Of a stretch of 7,521 nt of DNA, positions 1 through 5,802 are shown piece after piece. The position numbers and the translations under genes are program-made. The notes beneath the pieces are model-generated. The model was not told where the DNA came from. It ran no database searches and saw only the letters and a list, made by a program, of their open reading frames with translations. Positions within the stretch are counted from its first letter, which is position 1. Every line of letters starts with the position of its first letter. The stretch is from Actinomycetes bacterium (GTDB lineage: Bacteria > Actinomycetota > Acidimicrobiia > Acidimicrobiales > RAAP-2). The stretch lies in NCBI GenBank assembly GCA_021826655.1, contig JAKAZC010000130.1, positions 1 through 7,521 of the forward strand, read 5' to 3'.

Positions 1-5
1 GTAGT

Positions 6-278
6 ATGAATAATATGGCAAGGGAGCAGGCAACCATTACGCTTGATCGGTGCAAGGCCGCTGCCGCGCGGGCGTTGCTCGGCGTCGGCTCCACCTCGGA
101 GGCCATCGACGTGGCGTTGGACCACCTCATCCACGCCGAGCGCCTCAAGGCCGACATCGCGGCATACCAGCGCATCCCGCCGACGCAGGGCGAGGTTGCG
201 TTGGCAGCACTCGGCGACGCTGGTGGCATCGGTGACGACACCGACTGGGAAGCCCTGTACGCCGACGACGTCCCGTGA
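6..278 (+). CDS. Type II antitoxin, ribbon-helix-helix-like (MazE/VapB-like)
   Basis: A 90-residue protein that probably neutralises the MazF-like toxin encoded next to it and, as is usual for type II antitoxins, may autorepress the pair by binding DNA. The N-terminal part has a short beta strand (ATITLD, residues 9-14), a helix, then TSEAIDVALDHLI (residues 30-42), a pattern typical of ribbon-helix-helix antitoxins. The acidic C-terminus (DDTDWEALYADD, about 77-88) fits the flexible tail that wraps around a MazF toxin. The gene ends inside the toxin start (GTGA, 4-bp overlap), so the two are translationally coupled. Two in-frame ATGs (6 and 15) are possible starts; the window begins too close upstream to see a ribosome binding site. 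The first codons are more AT-rich than the rest. The family call rests on pattern and context; the exact subfamily is uncertain. Confidence 0.75.
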   Translation: MNNMAREQATITLDRCKAAAARALLGVGSTSEAIDVALDHLIHAERLKADIAAYQRIPPTQGEVALAALGDAGGIGDDTDWEALYADDVP

Positions 279-607
279 CCGCCGCCGTGCGTCGGGGCGA
301 GGTCTGGCTTGCCGATCTCGACAAGACCCGTCCGGTCGTCGTCCTTACCCGCGATCCCCTGGGACGCCTCCTCCACTCGGTGATCGTCGCTCCGATCACC
401 TCGACGATCCGGGGACTCTCCACCGAGGTGCCGCTCGGTCGGGACGACGGCATCAGGATCGCGTCAGTCGCGAATCTCGACAACGTCCAACTGCTCTCTC
501 GCGATCGTTTCCGTAGATGCATCGGACGGGCCCGGCCCGCCACCATGATGGAATTGTGCACTGCCCTGTCGGCGGCCGTGGACTGCGGAGACCCTGGTAG
601 ATCGTAG
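275..607 (+). CDS. MazF/PemK-family endoribonuclease toxin
   Basis: A 110-residue toxin of the MazF/PemK family, which cleaves single-stranded mRNA at short sequence motifs in the cytoplasm. Visible family features are RRGEVWLADL at the N-terminus (residues 6-15), RPVVVLTRD (19-27), VAPITSTIRG (38-47), EVPLG (51-55) and ANLDNVQLL (66-74). By comparison with Bacillus MazF, whose active site uses an Arg in RPV and a Thr in the PIT strand, the matching residues are R19 and T42, both present. Length is normal for the family. The GTG start overlaps the antitoxin stop by 4 bp. A second GTG at 287, directly before RRGEV, is an alternative start that would lose only four residues. The protein looks intact and probably active. 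Its RNA target cannot be predicted from sequence alone. Confidence 0.87.
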   Translation: MTAAVRRGEVWLADLDKTRPVVVLTRDPLGRLLHSVIVAPITSTIRGLSTEVPLGRDDGIRIASVANLDNVQLLSRDRFRRCIGRARPATMMELCTALSAAVDCGDPGRS

Positions 608-660
608 GCATCCCCAGCGATCCGGCCGGGGTTCTCGGTGACCGCTGTACACGCCATCGG

Positions 661-1386
661 GTGACGGCTGCCCGTATCATCGAGAGCATCGAAGAGACGG
701 GACGGAGACCGCAGCGCCACACGGGACGCTTGCCGCGCGGGACGCTGAGCATGGAGCAGATCCTCCATGCCGCTGGGGAGCTGGCGGCGACCCGGGGCAT
801 CGACGCCGTCACCATGCCGAACGTCGCCAAGCGCCTGGGCGTGAAGGTGACCAGCGTCTACTGGTACTTCAGGACGAAGGACGATCTGGTTCTCGCCCTC
901 GCGGACCGGGCGACGCGTGAATTCTACGAGGGCCTCGATTACGACGGCGAGATGCAGGGCGACGATCGCGTTCTGGAGCACTTCCGTCTGTACTGGCGAC
1001 GACTTCGGGCGAACCGCCTGTGGCGTGAGATGTTCATCCACAGCGTGAGGCGGACGATCGGCAGGTCCGCGGAGGTGCAGGCACGGGCGAACCAGGTCTC
1101 GAGCTTGGGTGTCGGCCGGATCGTCGACGCCGGCCTGACTCCCCCCGAGGCGCTCAGGGCCTACACGATCCTGTCGGCCTACACGAGGGGTTACGTCCTG
1201 GTGCAGCAGTTCGAGGACGAGGACGGGGCCGAGGACGGCGCCGCCGTCGATCCGGTGCCTCGCGAGGAGATCCTCGCCTTCCTCCGGGTTCACGGGCTGA
1301 CGGCGCAGCCCGACCCCGAGCAGACCTTCGAGCTGGGCCTCCGGGCACTCTGGGCGGGATTGTCGGCGCCGGCCGTCCATCGCTGA
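661..1386 (+). CDS. TetR-family transcriptional regulator
   Basis: A 241-residue TetR-family DNA-binding regulator, probably a ligand-released repressor acting as a dimer. The N-terminal DNA-binding domain spans about residues 29-82: a first helix (MEQILHAAGELAATRG), then a helix-turn-helix (TMPNVAKRLGV, about 51-61) and the signature SVYWYFRTKDDLV (65-77). The rest is the helical ligand-binding domain, which is variable in this family and gives no ligand. An unusual acidic stretch, EDEDGAEDGA, lies at about 185-194. The GTG start at 661 gives roughly 28 basic residues before the first helix and has no clear ribosome binding site. ATG at 751 (residue 31) is too deep in the domain to be the start. 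The gene sits just upstream of, and in the same direction as, the SDR-CMD-SDR operon. The perfect palindrome at 1430-1458 between them is its likely operator. Confidence 0.9.
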   Translation: MTAARIIESIEETGRRPQRHTGRLPRGTLSMEQILHAAGELAATRGIDAVTMPNVAKRLGVKVTSVYWYFRTKDDLVLALADRATREFYEGLDYDGEMQGDDRVLEHFRLYWRRLRANRLWREMFIHSVRRTIGRSAEVQARANQVSSLGVGRIVDAGLTPPEALRAYTILSAYTRGYVLVQQFEDEDGAEDGAAVDPVPREEILAFLRVHGLTAQPDPEQTFELGLRALWAGLSAPAVHR

Positions 1387-1398
1387 TCAGCAGCCCGG

Positions 1399-1418
1399 CG
1401 GCGATGGCTTGATCGCCG
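1399..1418 (+). terminator. Possible hairpin after the TetR gene
   Basis: Perfect 7-bp arms CGGCGAT (1399-1405) and ATCGCCG (1412-1418) close a 6-base loop, 13 bases past the TetR stop codon. No T-run follows, so this is at best a terminator lacking a U-tract, as is common in high-GC actinobacteria. Its second arm overlaps the predicted -35 element of the next promoter. It could equally be chance in GC-rich DNA. Confidence 0.35.
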
Positions 1419-1438
1419 TGACTGTCATTGTCTATACT
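1409..1438 (+). promoter_or_regulatory. Predicted promoter of the SDR-CMD-SDR operon
   Basis: TTGATC at 1409-1414 (compare TTGACA) and TATACT at 1433-1438 (compare TATAAT) are separated by 18 bases, a good housekeeping-type promoter. The -10 box lies inside the left arm of the palindrome at 1430-1458 and the expected transcription start falls near its centre, so a bound repressor would block it. The 5' untranslated region would be about 125 bases long. The mirror-image TATACT on the minus strand has no matching -35 box. Confidence 0.6.
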
Positions 1439-1458
1439 GTTGTCCCAACAGTATAGAC
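1430..1458. promoter_or_regulatory. Perfect 13-3-13 palindrome, probable TetR operator
   Basis: GTCTATACTGTTG (1430-1442) is followed by TCC and then its exact reverse complement CAACAGTATAGAC (1446-1458). A further outer pair, CTGTC (1422-1426) and GACAG (1461-1465), flanks it with slightly different spacing. It is an AT-rich island in GC-rich DNA and covers the -10 box of the predicted promoter. Length and symmetry fit a TetR-family dimer or dimer-of-dimers site. Its position beside the TetR gene makes that protein the obvious binder, though binding itself is inferred. Confidence 0.75.
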
Positions 1459-1561
1459 GCGACAGAACCCCCGGGCTCGGACCGGCCTGCACGGGCCTCG
1501 CCACAGCTGACAACCTTCGTAGCCGACAACGTTCGCAACCGAAGCGAACCCCGAGCACCGT

Positions 1562-1568
1562 GGAGGAG
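1562..1568 (+). promoter_or_regulatory. Strong ribosome binding site for the first SDR
   Basis: GGAGGAG ends 2 bases before the GTG at 1571, with its GGAGG core 4 bases away. This strong, slightly close Shine-Dalgarno fixes the GTG start of the first SDR gene, which has no nearby ATG alternative. Confidence 0.75.
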
Positions 1569-1570
1569 AC

Positions 1571-2389
1571 GTGAAACGCCTCGAAGGGAAAGTGGCCTTC
1601 ATCACCGGGATCGGCCGCGGTCAGGGACGGAGCCATGCGGTCCGTCTGGCAGCGGCCGGGGCCGACATCATCGGGGTGGACCTCTGCGCGGACATCGCGT
1701 CCGTGCCCTACCCGATGTCCTCGCGTGACGACCTGAACGAGACGGTCTCGCAGGTCGAGTCGCTCGACCGGCGGATCATCGCCGAGGTCGCCGACGTCCG
1801 CGACCTCCCCGCGCTGCGGCGCGTGGTCGACGCCGGCGTCACCGAGCTCGGGAGGCTCGACTACGCGGTCGCCAACGCGGGCATCAGCCCCGGGCACTTC
1901 CGCGAGACGACGCCGGAGGAGGACGCCCAGGCGTGGAAGGACGCCATCGACGTCAACCTGACCGGGGTGTGGAACATGACCCAGGCCGCGATCCCCCACA
2001 TCGTCGCCGGCGGGCGCGGCGGGGCGATCGTGCTCACAGGGTCGACGGCCGGGCTGCGGGGCATGGGCGGTGGCGGGTATGGGGCCGCGAAGCACGGGGT
2101 CGTGGGGATCATGCGCGGCCTGGCCAACGACCTGGCGCCGCACAGCATCCGGGTCAACGTGGTGCACCCGACGGCCGTGAACACCATGATGGCGACCAAC
2201 GACGCGATGCAGGCCTTCCTCTCCACACAGGTCGAGAAGGGCATCCATCTGCGCAATGCGCTCCCCGTCGACATGGTCGAGCCGGACGACATCAGCGCCG
2301 CGATCGAGTTCCTCCTTTCCGACGACGCCCGGTACATCACCGGCACGAACCTCCCCGTCGATGCGGGCTTCGTGAACCGCATCGGCTGA
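1571..2389 (+). CDS. Mycofactocin-associated SDR-family oxidoreductase (carveol dehydrogenase-like)
   Basis: A 272-residue NAD-dependent short-chain dehydrogenase, probably oxidising a secondary alcohol. The Rossmann motif is TGIGRGQG (residues 12-19), with the acidic NAD-selecting residue D37 after strand 2. Further motifs are NAG (102-104), N129 in DVNLTG, S158, Y170 and K174 (YGAAK), so the catalytic tetrad is complete. The segment YPMSSRDDLNETV...VESLDRR (about 47-68) is the insertion that marks the mycofactocin-associated SDR subfamily. Members characterised from mycobacteria hold NAD non-exchangeably and are thought to pass electrons to mycofactocin. The loop between S158 and Y170 is glycine-rich (GMGGGG) and one residue shorter than in the second SDR of this window. 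First gene of the apparent operon, with a strong ribosome binding site before its GTG start. Family is sure; the substrate is unknown. Confidence 0.92.
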   Translation: MKRLEGKVAFITGIGRGQGRSHAVRLAAAGADIIGVDLCADIASVPYPMSSRDDLNETVSQVESLDRRIIAEVADVRDLPALRRVVDAGVTELGRLDYAVANAGISPGHFRETTPEEDAQAWKDAIDVNLTGVWNMTQAAIPHIVAGGRGGAIVLTGSTAGLRGMGGGGYGAAKHGVVGIMRGLANDLAPHSIRVNVVHPTAVNTMMATNDAMQAFLSTQVEKGIHLRNALPVDMVEPDDISAAIEFLLSDDARYITGTNLPVDAGFVNRIG

Positions 2390-2473
2390 CCCCGACGACC
2401 GCGTCCGGCGGGCCGGCTGAACCCCTCGCCATCCGATTCACGACCACCTGCACGAGGCGAAAGGCATCCGAGC

Positions 2474-3247
2474 ATGACGACGAACAACCCCAGTGAGGTC
2501 TATCGAGAGGTCATGACGCTCGAGCCGCCGCAGTCGCAGACCCCCGAGGAGCAGGTCCGGCATGATTACCTGTTCGGCGAGATCTGGACGCGTCCGGGCC
2601 TCGGGCGGCGGGAACGCCGGTGGGTGACGCTCGTCTGCGTCGGGTTCGACACCGACCAGCAGGCGATGGACGACCAGGTGTACGCGGCCCTCAACGGCGG
2701 CGACATCACCCTGAACGAGATGCTCGAGTTCATCCTCCATTTCGCCGTCTACTGCGGGTGGCCCAAGGCGTCGCGCATGGAGGGCGTGGTGCGCGAGCAG
2801 TGGACGCGCATCCAGCACGAACGCGGCCTGCCCGTGACCGAGTGGCCGGTGCTCGGCAACGACACCCTCGGACCGAACGACTGGGAACAGCGGCTGCAAC
2901 GCGGCGAGAAGGAATTCCGGGACGTCAACCTGGTCGACGCACCGGGCCGGAACACCCCCTACCAGCACGCCGGGATCCTCAACTTCGTGTTCGGCCACGT
3001 GTGGCAGCGTCCGGGGCTCAGCCGGCGGGACCGCCGCTTCATCACCGTTCCCTGCGTCGGCGTGGACGAGGCCCCGATCCCGATCATGTCCCATGTGGGG
3101 TCGGCGCTCCATTCCGGGGACGTCTCGCGGACCGAGATGGACGAGCTGATCCTGCACTTCTCCGCGTACGCGGGGACGGCGAGGGGTGACGTGTTGAAGA
3201 AGGCGGTCGACGACGACCTCTTCGGGAAGGCGCTCGCGCAGCGCTGA
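2474..3247 (+). CDS. Tandem-domain carboxymuconolactone decarboxylase (CMD)-like protein
   Basis: A 257-residue protein made of two related CMD-like halves. FGEIWTRPGLGRRERRW (34-50) matches FGHVWQRPGLSRRDRRF (173-189), and NEMLEFILHFAVYCG (81-95) matches TEMDELILHFSAYAG (220-234), a constant offset of 139 residues. CMD proteins include gamma-carboxymuconolactone decarboxylase (beta-ketoadipate pathway) and AhpD-type thiol reductases. No AhpD CxxC is present, so a lactone- or keto-acid-type reaction is likelier than peroxide reduction. In the second half H207 (SHVGSAL) sits where PcaC-like proteins have a conserved His; the first half has Q68 there, so the first domain may be non-catalytic. 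It lies between the two SDR genes, 84 bases after the first and 50 before the second, which suggests a shared pathway. A weak AAAGG precedes the ATG. The exact reaction is not known. Confidence 0.85.
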   Translation: MTTNNPSEVYREVMTLEPPQSQTPEEQVRHDYLFGEIWTRPGLGRRERRWVTLVCVGFDTDQQAMDDQVYAALNGGDITLNEMLEFILHFAVYCGWPKASRMEGVVREQWTRIQHERGLPVTEWPVLGNDTLGPNDWEQRLQRGEKEFRDVNLVDAPGRNTPYQHAGILNFVFGHVWQRPGLSRRDRRFITVPCVGVDEAPIPIMSHVGSALHSGDVSRTEMDELILHFSAYAGTARGDVLKKAVDDDLFGKALAQR

Positions 3248-3261
3248 GGCGCTCGCGCAGC
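3228..3261 (+). repeat. 15-bp direct repeat across the CMD-gene stop codon
   Basis: AGGCGCTCGCGCAGC occurs at 3228-3242 and again at 3247-3261, a 19-base offset. The stop codon TGA (3245-3247) lies between the copies and shares its last base with the second one. The arrangement looks like a small tandem duplication. Removing one 19-base unit would let the reading frame continue six codons past KALAQ, through HEGART, to a TGA at 3279-3281, closer to the next gene. Confidence 0.8.
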
Positions 3262-3297
3262 ACGAGGGGGCTCGAACGTGACGGCGGGGGTGACCCG

Positions 3298-4125
3298 GTG
3301 AACTCGCAACGATCCGGTCCGGAGGGACGGCTGGCGGGCAAGGTGATCCTCGTGACCGGCGCAGCCCGCGGGATGGGCCGTGGCCATGCCCTCCGCCTGG
3401 CAGAAGAGGGTGCGGACCTGATCCTCGTCGACGTCTGCGCACCCGTCGGGGGAGTCGGCTACCCGATGAGCACGCCGGGCGACCTGGCCGACGTGGTGAA
3501 GGCGGTCGAATCGCTCGATCGGCGCGTGCTCGCCGGCGAGGCCGACGTCCGCGATCTCGACCGCCTGCAGGCCGTCGTGAAGGACGGGGTCGGCGCCCTG
3601 GGCGGCCTCGACGGCGCGGTGGCCAATGCGGGCGTCATCACCACGGGCACGTGGGACGAGGTGAGCCCGGCGGACTGGCGGGTCGTGGTCGACGTGAACC
3701 TGATCGGCACGTGGAACACCTGTGCCGCCGCGATACCGCACCTGCTGGACCGGGGCGGGGGAAGCCTGGTGAACATCAGCTCTTCCGCCGGCATAAAGGG
3801 AACGCCGCTACACACCCCGTACACCGCGGCGAAGCACGGGATCGTCGGCCTGAGCCTGGCACTGGCGAACGAGCTCGCCTCCCAGTCGATCCGGGTCAAC
3901 ACCGTCCATCCGACCGGGGTACCCACGGGCATGCAGGCTCCGGGCCTGCCCGAGCTCCTGGCGGGGCGACAGGCAGGCCTGGGGGCGATCTTCCAGAACG
4001 CACTTCCGGTCGAGATGGTGGAGACCATCGATGTCAGCAACGCGGTCCTCTACCTGCTGTCCGACGAGGCCCGCTTCGTCACGGGTACGCAGTTGAAGGT
4101 CGACGCCGGAGTCACCATCCGCTAG
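3298..4125 (+). CDS. Second mycofactocin-associated SDR-family oxidoreductase
   Basis: A 275-residue short-chain dehydrogenase, clearly paralogous to the first SDR of the operon. The NAD-binding motif is TGAARGMG (residues 20-27), with D45 in LVDVC after strand 2, NAG (110-112), N134 in DVNLIG, S162 in NISSSAG, Y175 and K179 (YTAAK), a complete catalytic tetrad with the usual 13-residue Ser-Tyr spacing. The insertion YPMSTPGDLADVV...VESLDRR (about 55-76) places it in the mycofactocin-associated group. It probably oxidises a second hydroxyl or a different stereoisomer of the same pathway. GTG at 3298 is the only reasonable start: there is no other in-frame start nearby and a G-rich stretch (about 3283-3290) can serve as ribosome binding site. 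It is 50 bases downstream of the CMD gene and seems to end the operon. Substrate unknown. Confidence 0.92.
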   Translation: MNSQRSGPEGRLAGKVILVTGAARGMGRGHALRLAEEGADLILVDVCAPVGGVGYPMSTPGDLADVVKAVESLDRRVLAGEADVRDLDRLQAVVKDGVGALGGLDGAVANAGVITTGTWDEVSPADWRVVVDVNLIGTWNTCAAAIPHLLDRGGGSLVNISSSAGIKGTPLHTPYTAAKHGIVGLSLALANELASQSIRVNTVHPTGVPTGMQAPGLPELLAGRQAGLGAIFQNALPVEMVETIDVSNAVLYLLSDEARFVTGTQLKVDAGVTIR

Positions 4126-4142
4126 CCCTCCACCTCCTCGCC

Positions 4143-4169
4143 CACTCGTGCCCGTCAGCGGGGGGAGTG
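4143..4169 (+). terminator. Possible terminator hairpin after the second SDR
   Basis: CACTC (4143-4147) pairs with GAGTG (4165-4169), and inside it CCCG (4151-4154) pairs with CGGG (4159-4162) around a TCAG loop, with a small GTG/GG internal loop. It begins 18 bases after the SDR stop codon. No T-tract follows, so termination is uncertain, but the position is right for the end of the operon. Confidence 0.4.
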
Positions 4170-4362
4170 CGTGGTGCGCAGCTCCTCGCCTCAACGCCGC
4201 CGCGTGAGCGCCTGCCGGCATCATGGACGCCCGCCCAGCCGTCCACCGGCCCGACCCCCGACGTGGCCGAGCTGTTCGACGAGGTCGAGTGGGACCGGCC
4301 GGCTGGGGCCGCCATCAGGGGACACTCTAGGGTTGCCGGTCCGGCGGAGATAGTGCCGGGCC

Positions 4363-4377
4363 GGGAACGTCGTTCCC
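4363..4377. promoter_or_regulatory. Palindrome, candidate operator
   Basis: GGGAACG (4363-4369), a central T, and CGTTCCC (4371-4377) form a perfect 15-base palindrome. It lies in the gap upstream of the CoA-transferase genes, where an operator would be expected. It does not resemble the 1430-1458 palindrome, so it would be read by a different regulator. A 7-bp arm is not decisive in DNA this rich in GC. Confidence 0.35.
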
Positions 4378-4400
4378 CGCCTCGGTGCAATTGAATCCGC

Positions 4401-4417
4401 CGGACCTCTCCGGTCCG
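4401..4417. repeat. Inverted repeat upstream of the CoA-transferase genes
   Basis: CGGACC (4401-4406) and GGTCCG (4412-4417) flank TCTCC. Outside them GAAT (4393-4396) and ATTC (4419-4422) are also complementary but with unequal spacing. It could be an operator or an RNA hairpin in the leader; short arms in GC-rich DNA keep confidence low. Confidence 0.35.
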
Positions 4418-4539
4418 CATTCCGCGCCCCCATGTAGTGTCACGCTTGTGCTCGGACCGACGCCCCGCGACCCGGCCGACCCGGCCGCCATCGGCATGGA
4501 TCCCGGTCGCCCCGGCGGCCCCGGAAGGGGACGGGATGG

Positions 4540-4558
4540 CGACGGCCGCGGGCCGTCG
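4540..4558 (+). promoter_or_regulatory. 8-bp stem hairpin just before the CoA-transferase ribosome binding site
   Basis: CGACGGCC (4540-4547), a GCG loop and GGCCGTCG (4551-4558) form a perfect, very GC-rich stem. It ends 6 bases before the purine run GGGAGGGGG (4565-4573) that serves the ATG at 4576. In mRNA it would sit at the edge of the ribosome landing site and could lower or tune translation. It could also be a protein-binding palindrome or chance. Confidence 0.45.
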
Positions 4559-4575
4559 AGTCGCGGGAGGGGGCG

Positions 4576-5802
4576 ATGACGCCGCCCCGACAGGAAGCCG
4601 GCGCGCCACACGCCGGGAGCGCGCTGGACGGCCTGGTGGTCCTCGACCTGTCGAGCGCCCTCGGCGCCTACTGCACCAGGCTCCTGGCGGACCTGGGCGC
4701 GGACGTGGTGAAGGTCGAGCCGCCATCGGGCGATCCGATGCGAAGGCGGCCGCCGTTCGAACAGGGGGCAAGCGGGGTGGAGGCCAGCCTGTTGTTCGCC
4801 GGCTATCACGCCAACAAGCGGGGGGTGACGCTCGACGCGGGGGTGGACGACGCGCTGCCGTTGCTGTCCGAGCTGGCCGCCGGGGCGGACGTGATCGTGA
4901 TATCACCCTCGCGCCGGGCGCCACTTGCCGGGTTCGCGTGGGACGGGCCCTCCCTGTCGTGGGCACCGCGTGGTGCCATCGTCGCGGCGATCACGCCGTT
5001 CGGCCTGACCGGTCCGATGCGCGGGTACCGCGCGACGCCGTTCGTTTCCTTTGCGCTCGGCGGGGGCATGCTCCACATCGGGAAGCCGGAGGGGCCGCCG
5101 GTCGCCATCCCCGGTCAGCCGTTGTGGGACTACGCCGGCCTTGCCGCTGCGGTCGGGATCATGGCCGCCGTCCGGGCCCGGCCACGGCTCGGCGGTCAGG
5201 TCCTCGATCTCAGCGTGCACGAAGCCGCGGCTGCCATGGACTTCCACATCGAGCGCTTCGACGCCGAAGGCGCGGGCAACCGCGGCCGGGCGGTCGGCAT
5301 CGGCTACCCGCCGACCGGTACCTGGCGATGCCGGGACGGCTCGCTCGAAGTCTCCTGCCATCAGCAGCACCATTGGGAGGCCTTCCTGCAGATGCTCGAC
5401 CACCCTGACGAGATCAGCGAGCCGGCACTCGCCGATCCGCTCATCCGCCGCGAGGCCTTCGAGGGGCTTCGCGTGATCATCGCCGGGCTGCTGGCCGACC
5501 GCGAAGTGCTCGAACTGTTCGAGCGGGGTCAGGCCGCCGGTCTGCCGTGCAATCCGCTCTACAGCGTGGGCCAGTACGTGCGCGATCCCCAGGCGCGCGC
5601 CAGGGAGCTCTTCGTCGCCACGACGAAGGCCGGTCTGGGCTCGGTCGAGCTGCCGTGGAAGGCGTTCTCGTCCACTCCGCCGCTGCTCTCGTTGCGCCGC
5701 CCCGCCCCGTGCCTCGGGGAGCACAACGTCGACGTGTTCGTCGACCAGCTCGGTCACGGCCCCGGCGAGCTTCGGGACTGGAAGGAGTCGGGGCTTGTCT
5801 GA
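4576..5802 (+). CDS. CaiB/BaiF (class III) CoA-transferase, first subunit
   Basis: A 408-residue class III CoA-transferase, the family that moves CoA between carboxylic acids through a mixed anhydride on an active-site aspartate. Visible family motifs are LDGLVVLDLSSALGAYCTRLLADLGADVVKVE (17-48, in parts), GDPMRRRPP (52-60), NKRGVTLD (80-87), PFGLTGP (141-147), and WDYAGLAAAVGIMAA (184-198) with the probable catalytic D185. The C-terminus has GEHNVDV (381-387). Length is normal. Unlike its neighbour it lacks the ENFxPG-type motif; residues 106-120 read VIVISPSRRAPLAGF. In formyl-CoA transferase this motif supplies CoA contacts. ATG at 4576 follows a strong purine run, GGGAGGGGG. It overlaps the next CoA-transferase gene by 8 bp, so the two proteins probably form a heteromer, as in BbsEF and SmtAB. 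Substrate acids are unknown. Confidence 0.88.
   Translation: MTPPRQEAGAPHAGSALDGLVVLDLSSALGAYCTRLLADLGADVVKVEPPSGDPMRRRPPFEQGASGVEASLLFAGYHANKRGVTLDAGVDDALPLLSELAAGADVIVISPSRRAPLAGFAWDGPSLSWAPRGAIVAAITPFGLTGPMRGYRATPFVSFALGGGMLHIGKPEGPPVAIPGQPLWDYAGLAAAVGIMAAVRARPRLGGQVLDLSVHEAAAAMDFHIERFDAEGAGNRGRAVGIGYPPTGTWRCRDGSLEVSCHQQHHWEAFLQMLDHPDEISEPALADPLIRREAFEGLRVIIAGLLADREVLELFERGQAAGLPCNPLYSVGQYVRDPQARARELFVATTKAGLGSVELPWKAFSSTPPLLSLRRPAPCLGEHNVDVFVDQLGHGPGELRDWKESGLV
5782..5787 (+). promoter_or_regulatory. Ribosome binding site fixing the TTG start of the second CoA-transferase
   Basis: AAGGAG inside the end of the first CoA-transferase gene lies 7 bases before TTG at 5795. This ideal spacing supports the rare TTG start and an 8-bp gene overlap, and so translational coupling of the two subunits. 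Confidence 0.7.

Larger units (their letters stand above)
4126..4575. other. 450-base intergenic region with inverted repeats, no convincing gene
   Basis: No open frame here has a credible start, ribosome binding site and protein-like translation together. The region holds a hairpin just after the second SDR stop (4143-4169), three short palindromes around 4335-4417 (GCCGG-T-CCGGC at 4335-4345 plus those listed separately) and a hairpin immediately before the next ribosome binding site (4540-4558). A possible -10 box, TAGTGT at 4435-4440, lacks a good -35. The gap probably contains the end of the SDR operon and the promoter and leader of the CoA-transferase genes. A stretch at 4260-4316 reads like protein in one frame but has no start. 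Confidence 0.6.

Noticed and set aside
145..1380. Long minus-strand open frame of 411 codons under the TA pair and TetR gene
   Set aside because: Its translation is rich in Arg, Pro and Gly without recognisable motifs, and it overlaps three well-supported + strand genes. It is the usual antisense shadow in GC-rich DNA.
1446..1478. Minus-strand promoter from the mirror-image TATACT at 1450-1455
   Set aside because: The box exists only because of the palindrome, there is no -35 element at the right distance, and the upstream TetR gene is on the + strand, so no divergent gene would use it.
4223..4330. Short + strand frame starting at ATG 4223 and ending at TAG 4330
   Set aside because: The 35-residue product is Arg/Gly/Pro-rich and no Shine-Dalgarno precedes it; the more protein-like frame here is a different one without a start.
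4112..4966. Minus-strand open frame covering the 450-base gap
   Set aside because: The translation is dominated by Arg, Pro and Ala and it runs far into the first CoA-transferase gene; no ribosome binding site or family motif supports it.
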